A stretch of DNA of 64,000 nucleotides, from positions 1 through 64,000 of the forward strand of contig NZ_LBMD01000002.1 of the NCBI RefSeq assembly GCF_001293645.1, written 5' to 3'. The translations under genes and the position numbers were made by a program. This document shows, piece after piece, positions 49,515 to 58,141 of the stretch. The notes beneath the pieces are model-generated. The model did not search any database, was not told the DNA's origin, and saw only the letters and a program-made list of their open reading frames with translations. Origin of the DNA: Bacillus sp. CHD6a (lineage in GTDB: Bacteria > Bacillota > Bacilli > Bacillales > Bacillaceae_I). Positions within the stretch are counted from its first letter, which is position 1, and each line of letters begins with the position of its first letter.

Positions 49515-50231
49515 ATGAAACAGAAAATAACGTATGAAAACTGGAAAGAAACCTCATCCACCTTCGCAGTTGATGATGACTCAAAAGGGGCAACCGTGGT
49601 GTTGGAATGGTCCTTTGGAACTTATGAATCCGAAGAAATCATCTATGCCTCAAGCTTTGGGGCAGAGGCAGTGGTTTTAATCGACCTCATTCATAAAGTA
49701 AAGCCCGATGCGCACATTGTATTTTTAGATACCGATCTGCATTTTCCAGAAACCTATCAGGTCATTGAGCAGATAAAAAATAGATATCCAACACTGCAAA
49801 TTGAAAAAAGAAAACCGGCGCTCACTTTGGACCAGCAAGCGGAGACACATGGCACCGCCCTTTGGAAAAGGGACCCCGGCAAATGCTGCCAAATTCGAAA
49901 GGTCGAACCATTAAAAGAAGCACTCACGCCAAAAAAGGCATGGATATCTGGGCTAAGAAGGGAGCAGTCACCAACGAGAGCCAGTACAAATTTTCTCAAC
50001 CGAGACGAGAAATTCCAAAACATAAAAATCTGCCCGCTCATTCATTGGACATGGGAGGACGTGTGGGACTATATCCGGAACCGGGGACTTCCCTATAACG
50101 AGCTTCATGATCAAGGGTATCCGAGCATCGGCTGCTTTCCCTGTACTCAGGCAGTCGGCACAGACGGTGATTCCAGAGCTGGCCGGTGGGCGGGGAGCGG
50201 GAAGACGGAGTGCGGCCTGCATACAAACTAA
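49515..50231 (+). CDS. cysH: Phosphoadenylyl/adenylyl-sulfate reductase CysH
   Basis: A 238-aa thioredoxin-dependent reductase that turns APS/PAPS into sulfite. The pattern CCQIRKVEPL near residue 119 plus CFPC near 209 supplies four cysteines for a 4Fe-4S cluster, and ECGLH at the end holds the catalytic Cys. This cluster type marks APS reductases, though the B. subtilis enzyme accepts both. The frame is open from 49437, but AAAGGAGC precedes ATG 49515. First enzyme gene of the operon after yezD. Confidence 0.95.
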   Translation: MKQKITYENWKETSSTFAVDDDSKGATVVLEWSFGTYESEEIIYASSFGAEAVVLIDLIHKVKPDAHIVFLDTDLHFPETYQVIEQIKNRYPTLQIEKRKPALTLDQQAETHGTALWKRDPGKCCQIRKVEPLKEALTPKKAWISGLRREQSPTRASTNFLNRDEKFQNIKICPLIHWTWEDVWDYIRNRGLPYNELHDQGYPSIGCFPCTQAVGTDGDSRAGRWAGSGKTECGLHTN

Positions 50232-50261
50232 GGTTGTCTGTGAAGTGAAGGAGGAAAAAGC

Positions 50262-51344
50262 ATGTTAGTGACAATAGCCGTTATCGTTGGTCTATTTTTC
50301 GCCATGAATATTGGGGCGAGCGGTGCGGCGGCATCCATGGGCATTGCGTATGGATCAGGAGTGGTCAAAAGGAATGTGGCCTTAGTGCTATGTGGAATTG
50401 CGGTGTTCTTTGGGGCATGGCTTGGCGGTGGAGAGGTCGTCAAGACAATGGGCAGTGGCATTGTCCCACAGAATACCTTTACGGTAGCCATTGCACTGAT
50501 TGTGATTGCATCAGCGGCCCTGTCTTTATTTTTAGCAAATGTATTCGGCATCCCGCTTTCCACCAGTGAAGTGACGGTCGGTTCGGTCGTTGGCGCGGGG
50601 ATTGTCTATCAATCTGTGTTTGTCGGAAAGCTCGCCTGGATTGTTTCATTCTGGCTGCTGACCCCGGTTCTGGCATTTTTATTAGCAATCGGGGCGACCT
50701 GGGTGCTGAAAAATAAAGTCATAGATCGTTGGGTAAAGTCCTCAAGGGCGGTTCGGGTTTTGTCGGTGCTGGTTGTCGTGATGGGAGTGTTCGAGGCATT
50801 CTCAGCTGGCATGAATAATGTCGCAAATGCCGTGGGACCGCTTGTCGGTGCAGGCATCATGAGCACTGGACAGGGAATTCTCTGGGGAGGACTATTTGTG
50901 GCTTTTGGCGCGATATTGCTTGGTCAGCGCGTCATGGAAACAAACGGCAAGAAGATTACAAAGCTGCGCCTGGAGGAAGGGTGCGTGATTTCGGGGACAG
51001 GGGCAGGGATTGTGACAGTCGCTTCTGTGTTTGGTATACCAGTCCCCCTCACTCAAATTACAACGTCGTCGATTATTGGGATTGGCTTTGTAAAGCAGGG
51101 CCGGTCTGTTTTGAAAAAAGACATTGTCGTGCAGCTTCTGGTTGTGTGGGTGGTATCGCCGGTCTTATCAATGGTGCTTTCCTACACGCTGATTCAGCTG
51201 TTGATTGAGCAGAATGTCTATCCGGTGATTGCGATGATTGGTGTGCTGGTTTCCGTGTTTGGAGTGAAGTTTTTGATGCAGCGGACGGGGGGAGCTGGAT
51301 CTGGATCTGGAGCAGCGGCGGTTTCGGGAGGGAGTAAGGAGTGA
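50262..51344 (+). CDS. cysP: Sulfate permease CysP (PiT family)
   Basis: A 360-aa membrane protein of the inorganic phosphate transporter family, known in B. subtilis as sulfate permease CysP. Two copies of the family motif are seen: FAMNIGASGAAASMGIAYG near residues 14-32 and FSAGMNNVANAVGPLVGAG near 180-198. About 10-11 membrane helices. The tail GGAGSGSGAAAVSGG is low complexity. AAGGAGG precedes ATG. Place between cysH and sat argues for sulfate rather than phosphate. Confidence 0.92.
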   Translation: MLVTIAVIVGLFFAMNIGASGAAASMGIAYGSGVVKRNVALVLCGIAVFFGAWLGGGEVVKTMGSGIVPQNTFTVAIALIVIASAALSLFLANVFGIPLSTSEVTVGSVVGAGIVYQSVFVGKLAWIVSFWLLTPVLAFLLAIGATWVLKNKVIDRWVKSSRAVRVLSVLVVVMGVFEAFSAGMNNVANAVGPLVGAGIMSTGQGILWGGLFVAFGAILLGQRVMETNGKKITKLRLEEGCVISGTGAGIVTVASVFGIPVPLTQITTSSIIGIGFVKQGRSVLKKDIVVQLLVVWVVSPVLSMVLSYTLIQLLIEQNVYPVIAMIGVLVSVFGVKFLMQRTGGAGSGSGAAAVSGGSKE

Positions 51345-51404
51345 TTAAGGATTTGGCGTGCGCGAAGAGGTGTGTGGCTGTAGAAAATGGTGGCGCAAGG
51401 AGCA

Positions 51405-51617
51405 AATGTCCGAAGTGTTGCCGAAAGTGGCCGAAAATTTTCAAAAGTTGACCGAAGTTTCGCTAAAAGTGACCGAAGATTTCGTCAAATTGACCGAACC
51501 AATTTTCCAAATGACCGAACCCCCGGTTAAAAGTGGCCGAACCTTTCAAACAGTTGACCGAACACTATCTAAAATAGCAGTGAACTTGTCCAACATGCCG
51601 GAAATTTGACCGAACGA
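51405..51617. repeat. 21-bp tandem repeats, locus S (cysP-sat gap)
   Basis: ACCGAA or GCCGAA recurs at 51409 (TCCGAA), 51430, 51451, 51472, 51493, 51514, then 51536, 51557 and 51609. All early steps are exactly 21 bp; one step is 22. Typical unit is TTGACCGAAnnTTTCnnnAAA. It fills the 337-base cysP-sat gap inside the operon. A plus-strand open frame through it reads as heptads with a recurrent LTE but has no good ribosome site. Confidence 0.88.
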
Positions 51618-51681
51618 TTTTAAATCATTAAAAACCCATAGATTTTCAACCAAATTCCACAAAAAGAGAGGTAAACAATCA

Positions 51682-52833
51682 ATGACCTTACCAAAACCAC
51701 ATGGCGGCACGCTTGTGCAAGCCTACCAACCAAACTATGAAACAACAAAACTTACAAAAGAAATCGAAATAGATGCTATCGCCCTAAGCGATCTAGAACT
51801 CATCGGAGTCGGGCTCTTCAGTCCGCTCACAGGGTTCCTCACTAAAACCGACTACGAATCTGTCGTCGAAAACCTTCGACTGGCAAACGGCACCGTTTGG
51901 TCTGTCCCGGTCACACTGCCGGTCACAAAGGAAGTGGCAAGCAGCTTACAACAAGGAGTTACTTATAAGCTGACCCACCAACAAACCACATATGGAGTCA
52001 TGACCGTTTCCGAATGGTATGAGCCAGACCTCCAAAAAGAGGCCCGAGAAGTCTATAAAACAGAAGAACTTGCACACCCCGGAGTCAAACGCCTATTCGA
52101 AAGGGGCGAGATTTACGTAGCGGGGGAAGTAACTCTCATAAAAAAACCAAACAAAGGAGTAGCCCAAGACGTCTGGCTGGAGCCCAAACAAACACGTCAA
52201 CTTTTCGAGCAAAAAGGTTGGAAAACGGTCGTCGGCTTTCAAACGAGAAATCCTGTCCACCGTGCTCATGAATACATTCAAAAAGCAGCATTGGAAACGG
52301 TAGATGGACTTTTCCTCAACCCACTCGTAGGCGAAACAAAATCGGACGATATTCCTGCGGATGTCAGGCTTAAAAGCTATCGTGTGCTCCTAGAAAACTA
52401 CTACCCAACAGACCGTGTCCAGCTGGCGGTTTACCCGGCGGCCATGCGCTATGCAGGTCCAAGGGAAGCCATTTTTCACGCTATTGCCAGAAAGAATTTC
52501 GGCTGCACCCATTTTATTGTCGGGCGGGATCACGCGGGAGTTGGCGACTATTACGGTACTTATGATGCGCAGCACATTTTCCATCAGTTCACTGAGGAAG
52601 AGCTTGGCATCAAGCCATTATTTTTTGAGCATAGTTTTTATTGCAATAAATGCGAGGGCATGGCATCGGATAAAACGTGTCCACATCCATCAAAAGACAG
52701 GGTTATATTATCTGGCACGAAGGTGAGGGAGCTGCTTAGAGCAGGGGAGCTTCCGCCGTCCACCTTCAGTCGAAAAGAGGTCATCGAGGTCTTGATTGAT
52801 GGACTAAAACAAGAGAAAACAGCTGCCGTATAA
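51682..52833 (+). CDS. sat: Sulfate adenylyltransferase (ATP sulfurylase)
   Basis: A 383-aa monofunctional enzyme making APS from sulfate and ATP. The active motifs are [14 protein letters not shown] near residues 190-203 and [17 protein letters not shown] near 276-292. The N-terminal PUA-like domain begins near LTKEIEIDA, and cysteines CNKC and a CPH motif near 323-335 fit the zinc-binding type. GAGAGG precedes ATG. It is 15 bases from cysC. Confidence 0.96.
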   Translation: MTLPKPHGGTLVQAYQPNYETTKLTKEIEIDAIALSDLELIGVGLFSPLTGFLTKTDYESVVENLRLANGTVWSVPVTLPVTKEVASSLQQGVTYKLTHQQTTYGVMTVSEWYEPDLQKEAREVYKTEELAHPGVKRLFERGEIYVAGEVTLIKKPNKGVAQDVWLEPKQTRQLFEQKGWKTVVGFQTRNPVHRAHEYIQKAALETVDGLFLNPLVGETKSDDIPADVRLKSYRVLLENYYPTDRVQLAVYPAAMRYAGPREAIFHAIARKNFGCTHFIVGRDHAGVGDYYGTYDAQHIFHQFTEEELGIKPLFFEHSFYCNKCEGMASDKTCPHPSKDRVILSGTKVRELLRAGELPPSTFSRKEVIEVLIDGLKQEKTAAV

Positions 52834-52848
52834 AGGGGGAAATGAAAA

Positions 52849-53451
52849 ATGAGTTCTAAAGCCACCAACATCACCTGGCACGAACAGACCATCACAAAAG
52901 AGGAGCGCCGGGCACAGAACGGGCATGGGAGTTGTGTCCTCTGGTTCACGGGCCTATCGGGATCTGGTAAATCGACCATTGCAAATGCAGTATCCACAGA
53001 ATTATATCGCCAAAGCATTAACGAGTATGTGTTGGACGGTGACAATGTCCGTCATGGTCTTAACAAAGATTTAGGATTTTCTGATGCGGACCGCAACGAA
53101 AATATTCGTCGCATCGGGGAAGTGGCAAAGCTTTTCGTCGACAGCGGCAAGATTGTGACGACTGCATTCATCTCTCCCTTTCAAGCAGACCGGGACCAGG
53201 TGAGAAAACTGTTTGAAAAGGGAGAGTTCATAGAAGTATTTGTGGACTGCCCGATAGAGGAATGTGAAAAAAGAGATCCGAAACAACTGTACGCGAAGGC
53301 GAGACGCGGGGAAATCAAGGATTTTACCGGCATTGATTCACCGTACGAAAAGCCACCAGAAGCAGAAATCACTATTGCATCAGGCAAAAAGACCGTAGAA
53401 GAAGCAGTCAGCACGATACTCCATTACTTAAGAAATCAAAAAATTATTTAA
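52849..53451 (+). CDS. cysC: Adenylyl-sulfate kinase CysC
   Basis: A 200-aa kinase phosphorylating APS to PAPS. Walker [10 protein letters not shown] is at residues 35-43. [17 protein letters not shown] near 62-78 and [17 protein letters not shown] near 84-100 are classic. [21 protein letters not shown] near 147-167 is the substrate end. AAGGGGGAAATG precedes ATG. It allows the PAPS route alongside an APS-type CysH. Confidence 0.96.
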   Translation: MSSKATNITWHEQTITKEERRAQNGHGSCVLWFTGLSGSGKSTIANAVSTELYRQSINEYVLDGDNVRHGLNKDLGFSDADRNENIRRIGEVAKLFVDSGKIVTTAFISPFQADRDQVRKLFEKGEFIEVFVDCPIEECEKRDPKQLYAKARRGEIKDFTGIDSPYEKPPEAEITIASGKKTVEEAVSTILHYLRNQKII

Positions 53452-53466
53452 AAGGGGGTTCCACTT

Positions 53467-55098
53467 ATGGCATATGTAAAACACTGGGCCGATAACGAAA
53501 AAATCAACAAGACGGAAAAAGCAAAACTGGAGAAAGATGGTCTTCGAATTCTCGATGACATCCCACATTACGCGAAAAATGGATTCGACTCGATTCCTAA
53601 GGAGCAATGGGATTTGTTCAAGTGGGCTGGGCTTTATCTGCAACGTCCGAAAGAGGATGGTTATTTTATGATGAGAGTCAATGTTCCGTCCGGGATTCTC
53701 ACCAAGCCGCAAGTGGAAGCATTGGCTGGCATCGCACGGGAATATGGTCGTGGCGTTTTTGATATCACCACAAGGCAAGCAATCCAATTCCACTGGTTGG
53801 AGATTGAGCAAATCCCAGACATTTTCGACCGCCTGGAAGCTGTAGGACTTTCCAGTGCAGGAGCATGCGGCGATATCACCCGTACCATTGTCGGCAACCC
53901 AATTGCGGGCCTGGATCCTGATGAGCTTTTTGATACAACGGGGATTGTAAAAGAGGTCTATGATTTTTTCCAGAAGAATGAGGACTTCTCGAACCTGCCG
54001 CGAAAATATAAGATGTCTATCAGTGCCAATACGAAAAATGCATCGAATGCGGAAATCAACTGTGTTTCTTTTACACCGGCGACAAAAACAATTGATGGTG
54101 TCTCGAAAAGTGGCTTCCATTTGAAAGTCGGGGGCGGGCTATCCTCCAGACCGTTTCTCGCAGAAACCATTGATGTATTCGTAGAACCGGAAAGAACGCT
54201 TGAAATTGCGATTGCGGTAACCACCATATTCCGTGATTTTGGCTATCGGGAGAAGCGCCATCTTGCACGCTTGAAGTTTTTAGTAGCCGATTGGGGGCCG
54301 GAAAAGTTCAAGGAGAAGCTGCTAGAGTACACAGGGCCGCTACCTTCCAAAGGAGAAGAGCCAAAAGAAGAATGGAATGCTGGTTACTTTTACGGGATTC
54401 ATGATCAAAAGCAGGCGGGCTTAAAGTTTCTTGGATTCAACGTGCCGGTCGGACGCTTGGATGCGGAAGAAGTTTTCGAGCTTACGAGAATTTCAGGAAA
54501 GTACGGAAATGGGGAAATTAGAACCTGTAACTCCCAGAATCTCATCATTCCGAACATCCCGGCTGAAAATGTGGAGGCGCTGTTAAAAGAGCCGATATTC
54601 AAACGCATTTCTATCAACCCGAACTCCTTTCTCGGGCATGCGGTTTCCTGCACCGGTATCGAGTATTGCAACCTGGCTTTGGTGGAAACGAAGGAACGCA
54701 TGCGCTTGATTGCAGAAGAACTTGATCAGCGCATCAGTTTGGATGTTCCAATACGTACGCATATGGTAGGTTGCCCGAATTCCTGCGGTCAGCGCCAAAT
54801 TGCCGACATTGGCCTGCAGGGGATGAAAATGCGCAATGAGCAAAAAGAGATGGTGGAAGCCTATGAGATCTATGTTGGCGGAACGTTGAATCAAGGTGGC
54901 AAGTTCAATGAAAAGCTGAAGGGGAAAGTAGCGGCAGAGGAACTGACCGATGTCTTGGAGGAGCTATTAATCTACTTCCGCGACCAGAAGACAAAAGGGG
55001 AATCTTTCTTCGATTTTGTAGGACGTGTGGGAATTTCTACCTTGCAAGGTGTACTAGATACTATTTTAGGAAAAGAAACCGATGGCGTATCTGTATAG
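53467..55098 (+). CDS. Nitrite/sulfite reductase hemoprotein, assimilatory sulfite reductase type
   Basis: A 543-aa siroheme and 4Fe-4S protein that reduces sulfite to sulfide, probably with ferredoxin or flavodoxin because no CysJ-like flavoprotein gene is nearby. The two half repeats of the fold are present. The cluster/siroheme ligands are Cys395 and Cys401 (CTGIEYC) and Cys436 and Cys440 (GCPNSCGQRQ). FDITTRQAIQFHW near residues 98-110 is a substrate-side motif. AAAGGGGG precedes ATG. B. subtilis has no homologue at this place. Confidence 0.93.
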   Translation: MAYVKHWADNEKINKTEKAKLEKDGLRILDDIPHYAKNGFDSIPKEQWDLFKWAGLYLQRPKEDGYFMMRVNVPSGILTKPQVEALAGIAREYGRGVFDITTRQAIQFHWLEIEQIPDIFDRLEAVGLSSAGACGDITRTIVGNPIAGLDPDELFDTTGIVKEVYDFFQKNEDFSNLPRKYKMSISANTKNASNAEINCVSFTPATKTIDGVSKSGFHLKVGGGLSSRPFLAETIDVFVEPERTLEIAIAVTTIFRDFGYREKRHLARLKFLVADWGPEKFKEKLLEYTGPLPSKGEEPKEEWNAGYFYGIHDQKQAGLKFLGFNVPVGRLDAEEVFELTRISGKYGNGEIRTCNSQNLIIPNIPAENVEALLKEPIFKRISINPNSFLGHAVSCTGIEYCNLALVETKERMRLIAEELDQRISLDVPIRTHMVGCPNSCGQRQIADIGLQGMKMRNEQKEMVEAYEIYVGGTLNQGGKFNEKLKGKVAAEELTDVLEELLIYFRDQKTKGESFFDFVGRVGISTLQGVLDTILGKETDGVSV

Positions 55099-55300
55099 AT
55101 TTGACGTAACCATAGAGGCCAAGGAAATTGTATCCGTCATCTTTGCTGAGAATGATGAAGCAGCTTTTGAACATCTAGATGTGGAGCTTGAGAAATTTTA
55201 TTTAAAAGAGCCCCAAGTAAAAGAAGTTATTTTACGAGAGAAAAAGCGCCTTGGAAAGAAGAGTGGCTATATTTTAGATCCAGAGGAGAAAGGGTGGTAG
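55082..55300 (+). CDS. DUF3906 family protein
   Basis: A 72-aa soluble protein of a conserved Bacillaceae family. YLYRFDVTIEAKEIVSVIF begins it, and NDEAAFEHLDVELEKFYLK near residues 24-42 is the main motif; the tail is basic and ends DPEEKGW. It overlaps the sulfite-reductase stop by 17 bases and lies 3 bases before sumT, so it is translated with both. Function is unknown. The tie to siroheme or sulfite reductase is inferred from position. Confidence 0.85.
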   Translation: MAYLYRFDVTIEAKEIVSVIFAENDEAAFEHLDVELEKFYLKEPQVKEVILREKKRLGKKSGYILDPEEKGW

Positions 55301-55303
55301 CGC

Positions 55304-56080
55304 ATGACCGGAAAAGTATATTTGGTGGGAGCGGGTCCCGGGGATCCAGAATTGATTACAGTGAAGGGGTTGCGCCTACTCGAGCAGGCAGATGTCATCC
55401 TCTATGACCGCCTGGTGAATCCGGAACTACTAAACTATGCCAAAAAAGAGGCGCAGCTTGTCTACTGCGGAAAGCTGCCCCATTACCATACGATGAAGCA
55501 GGAAACGATCAATCATTTTCTCGTAAAATATGCCAAAAAAGGATTGCAGGTCGTGCGTTTGAAAGGAGGCGACCCGTTTGTATTCGGACGTGGCGGCGAG
55601 GAGGCAGAGGAATGCTTCAAGCAGGATGTCCCTTTTGAAATCATACCGGGGATAACTGCTGGAATCGGAGCGGCTGCTTACGCCGGCATTCCGGTCACCC
55701 ACCGGACCTTGAGCAAAAGTTTTGCGTTTGTTACCGGACACCAGGCTGGTGACAAGGAAGCGGAGCATCAGTGGGCAAATCTTGCGCATGCCGTCGATAC
55801 AATCTGTGTTTACATGGGGGTTTCGCAGCTGCCCAATATTCTAAAGCGTCTGCAAGAAAATGGTAAGTCTTCTAAAACACCAATTGCACTTGTGCACTGG
55901 GGTACGCTTAATGAGCAGCGGACCGTTGTAGGGACGCTTTCCAACATCGAGCGAAAAGTAAAGGATGCCAACATCTCCAATCCGAGCATGATTGTGATTG
56001 GAGAAGTCGTGAAACTACATGATAAATTGCACTGGTTTGAAGAAGAGGTCGTGCCACATTTGCCTGTCGTGCACGGTTAG
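55304..56080 (+). CDS. cobA: Uroporphyrinogen-III C-methyltransferase SumT
   Basis: A 258-aa SAM-dependent enzyme making precorrin-2 from uroporphyrinogen III, the start of siroheme synthesis. The hallmarks are VYLVGAGPGDPELITVKG at residues 5-22, YDRLV near 36, VVRLKGGDPFVFGRGGEEAE near 83-102 and GIPVTHR near 128. GAGGAGAAAGGG-rich RBS region. Matches ylnD of B. subtilis. 15 bases to sirB. Confidence 0.96.
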   Translation: MTGKVYLVGAGPGDPELITVKGLRLLEQADVILYDRLVNPELLNYAKKEAQLVYCGKLPHYHTMKQETINHFLVKYAKKGLQVVRLKGGDPFVFGRGGEEAEECFKQDVPFEIIPGITAGIGAAAYAGIPVTHRTLSKSFAFVTGHQAGDKEAEHQWANLAHAVDTICVYMGVSQLPNILKRLQENGKSSKTPIALVHWGTLNEQRTVVGTLSNIERKVKDANISNPSMIVIGEVVKLHDKLHWFEEEVVPHLPVVHG

Positions 56081-56095
56081 AAGGGGGCGGGTTTG

Positions 56096-56860
56096 ATGAC
56101 TAAAGCCATTTTATATGTGGGGCATGGAACACGGTCAAAAAAAGGTGCTTGGGAAGCGAAGGGATTTCTGAATCGGGTCATTGATAAAGTTGATGCACCC
56201 ATCCAGGAAATCAGTTTTCTGGAACTGACCGAGCCATACATCCCGGAAGGATTTGAGCGCTGTGTGGCAAAAAGTGCGACCGAGATCACCGTGGTTCCTG
56301 TCTTTCTTTTAACAGCTGGTCATATAAAAGAGGACATTCCGGAAGCGCTGGAGCCACTTCGAGTAAAATATCCGCAGGTTCGCCTAGAAATTGCCCCTGC
56401 TTTTGGGGTGCAGGAGCGAATCGTGGAAGCGATTAGTGAATTGGTGAGGGAGACGGTTGGGAAGGTGGAAGAAACGGATTCTGTTTTGCTGGTTGGCAGG
56501 GGGAGTAGTGATCCCGCTATTCATGAGGCTTTTGCAGAGATAAAAACGGTGCTTGCTGACAGGTTAGGCGTTTCCAAAGTGAGCGTCTGTTATCTGGCTG
56601 CTACCACGCCATTGTTCACCGAGGGGATAGAGCGGATTAGTGGCGAGGCAGCTGGGAGAGTATTGGTTGTGCCGTATCTATTATTTGCAGGTCTGTTATT
56701 AAGTGAAGTAGAGCGGGAAGTCCAAAAAAGACAACGATCCGGACAGGATATTTTGTTAATTCAACAGTTGAGCCATCACAGGGTAATTGAGGATATTGTG
56801 GTGGAACGGGCTACTGCTTTAGGAAAGGAGGAGGTGGGGATTGCAACCATTAATCATTGA
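56096..56860 (+). CDS. sirB: Sirohydrochlorin ferrochelatase SirB (CbiX type)
   Basis: A 254-aa class II chelatase that inserts iron into sirohydrochlorin. Catalytic His10 is in YVGHGTRSK, and VVPVFLLTAGHIKEDIP near residues 67-83 gives the second metal His. Two homologous halves are visible: LLVGRGSSDPAIHEAF near 130-145 begins the second, which keeps RGSS instead of the His. TTG 56093 or ATG 56096 can start; ATG is used. It overlaps sirC by 20 bases. Confidence 0.93.
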   Translation: MTKAILYVGHGTRSKKGAWEAKGFLNRVIDKVDAPIQEISFLELTEPYIPEGFERCVAKSATEITVVPVFLLTAGHIKEDIPEALEPLRVKYPQVRLEIAPAFGVQERIVEAISELVRETVGKVEETDSVLLVGRGSSDPAIHEAFAEIKTVLADRLGVSKVSVCYLAATTPLFTEGIERISGEAAGRVLVVPYLLFAGLLLSEVEREVQKRQRSGQDILLIQQLSHHRVIEDIVVERATALGKEEVGIATINH

Positions 56861-57464
56861 TTTGAAGGGGAAGAAAGTAGTAATTGCAGGCGGCGGTAGG
56901 ATTGCGGCCAGGAAAGCTAAGGTGCTGGACGCGGAGCAGGCAGATATCACGTTTATTGCGCCAGAATTTTCGGAGGAAGTGCGGGAGTTGTCAGCGTTGA
57001 GAGGGTATCGGCTAGTGGAGCGTGGAGCGGTGGTAGATGATTTTGCAGAGGCGTTTTTAGCAATCTTAGCGACGAACAACAGAGAGGTGAACGCTGCATT
57101 GGTTCGCTCGTTGCATGAGTCGCTGCTAGTTTGCGTGGTAGACGAGTCTGGGGAAGGGAACGTCACATTCCCGGCAACCGTCCGGCGTGGAAACCTGCAG
57201 ATCGCCGTGACCTCCAACGGATCTAGTCCTAAATTGACTCGTAAGTTGAAAAGAGAGCTCGAGGAACAGTTCGACTTTTCCTGGGTTTCTTATACGGAAT
57301 TTTTGGCAGAATATCGGGAGGTGGTGAAGCGGCTGCCGTTATCTTTTGAAGAAAAGGGGGAGCTGCTGTGGGAGATATTGGAGGATAGGTATCGGTTGGA
57401 GGAAGAGGCTAGGGAAAAGAAACTGGAGGAGTTGTTGCGATTGAAGGAAAGGTTGATATCATAG
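56841..57464 (+). CDS. sirC: Precorrin-2 dehydrogenase SirC
   Basis: A 207-aa NAD-dependent enzyme giving sirohydrochlorin. The Rossmann motif VVIAGGGRIAARKA lies at residues 12-25, NREVNAALV near 79-87, and GNVTFPATVRRGNLQIAVTSNG near 107-128 (split by strands) follows; SPKLTRKLKREL is the dimer helix near 130-141. A long charged C-terminal helix with repeated Glu ends it. The start is TTG 56841, 5 bases after GGAGGTGGGG. Last gene of the sulfur operon; matches ylnF. Confidence 0.94.
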   Translation: MQPLIIDLKGKKVVIAGGGRIAARKAKVLDAEQADITFIAPEFSEEVRELSALRGYRLVERGAVVDDFAEAFLAILATNNREVNAALVRSLHESLLVCVVDESGEGNVTFPATVRRGNLQIAVTSNGSSPKLTRKLKRELEEQFDFSWVSYTEFLAEYREVVKRLPLSFEEKGELLWEILEDRYRLEEEAREKKLEELLRLKERLIS

Positions 57465-57512
57465 CAGATGGTGAAGGGACGGCCGTACTTGTCGGATTGT
57501 ACGGTTGTTATT

Positions 57513-57645
57513 TTATTGTGGTATGGCGTAAAGACCTGTGTTCGCTGGGTAAAGAGTGGGAGAAGTCTTTATAGGCAGTCTAAAGACTTCTGTGAGAAGG
57601 AAAATGAGAGAGCCAGGTCTTTAAAGGCAGTTCTAAAACACTCTG
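57513..57645. repeat. 52-bp tandem repeats, locus 3
   Basis: GTCTTTA starts at 57565 and 57617 (52 bp). AAAGACCTGTG at 57530 and AAAGACTTCTGTG at 57582 are also 52 bp apart, with a weaker AAACAC at 57634. Same core as the arrays at 96-311 and 27405-27590. It follows sirC; no terminator was clearly seen for the sulfur operon. A 62-aa open frame over it (57468-57656) has no ribosome site. Confidence 0.78.
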
Positions 57646-57762
57646 CATGCTGGTAAACCTAAAAATAGATTCAAAATAAAGACCAATCGTCGACTCCCCC
57701 TAAATAAATTACCTACATAGGTTTAAGTATCAAAAATTACCCCATACTAATAAAATAATAGA

Positions 57763-57792
57763 TTGACAAATTTTCCAACAAACCTATATAAT
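57763..57792 (+). promoter_or_regulatory. Sigma-A promoter of T-box-proS
   Basis: TTGACA (57763-57768), 18 bases, TATAAT (57787-57792). Confidence 0.8.
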
Positions 57793-57804
57793 CTTCTCAA
57801 TATC

Positions 57805-58025
57805 AAACGTCGAAGAGGACTAGTAGAATGATTTTCGTCTATCCAAGAGAGGGTGCCGAGTGGTGAGAGGCAGCCATAGATGAGCATTTGAACCTGCCTC
57901 AGAGTTCTGCATCAGAAACGGTGCAGCGGTTTAAAACCGTTACCATGAAAGAGAGTAAAGCTTTGCTTTGAATGAGGGTGGTACCGCCAGGAATGGTCCC
58001 TTATTTTGAGCGGGGCTTTTTTTAT
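57805..58025 (+). ncRNA. T-box leader, proline specific
   Basis: Stem I shows the AGGACTAGTAGAA start, the AGAGAG and GGTGAGAGGC loop parts, and a specifier loop with GAACCTGCC, where CCT (57894-57896) is a Pro codon. The T-box proper AGGGTGGTACCGC is at 57975-57987; its TGGT would pair with ACCA of a tRNA with A as discriminator. A terminator, GGTCCC/CGGGGC then TTTTTTT, ends at about 58022. Uncharged tRNA(Pro) should allow read-through into proS. Confidence 0.93.
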
Positions 58026-58039
58026 TTAGCTGAAAAATG

Positions 58040-58120
58040 AGTTTGGCATCAACTCGGGGTGTTTTAGCACGAACTTGAGCCATTTCCGCACCAACTCACT
58101 TTATTTCCGCACGAACTTTT
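58040..58120. repeat. 21-bp tandem repeats, locus T (T-box-proS gap)
   Basis: GCAYNAACT recurs with its G at 58046 (GCATCAACT), 58067 (GCACGAACT), 58088 (GCACCAACT) and 58109 (GCACGAACT), exactly 21 bp apart. It lies in the transcribed leader between the T-box terminator and the proS ribosome site. Confidence 0.88.
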
Positions 58121-58141
58121 CAAAAAAAGGAGCAAACCAAC

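Noticed and set aside
51358-51609. 83-aa open frame with LTE heptads between cysP and sat
   Set aside because: It follows from a 21-bp DNA repeat staying in frame; there is no ribosome site and the units vary as DNA, not protein.
57468-57656. 62-aa open frame after sirC
   Set aside because: It crosses the 52-bp repeat array and has no ribosome site or family likeness.
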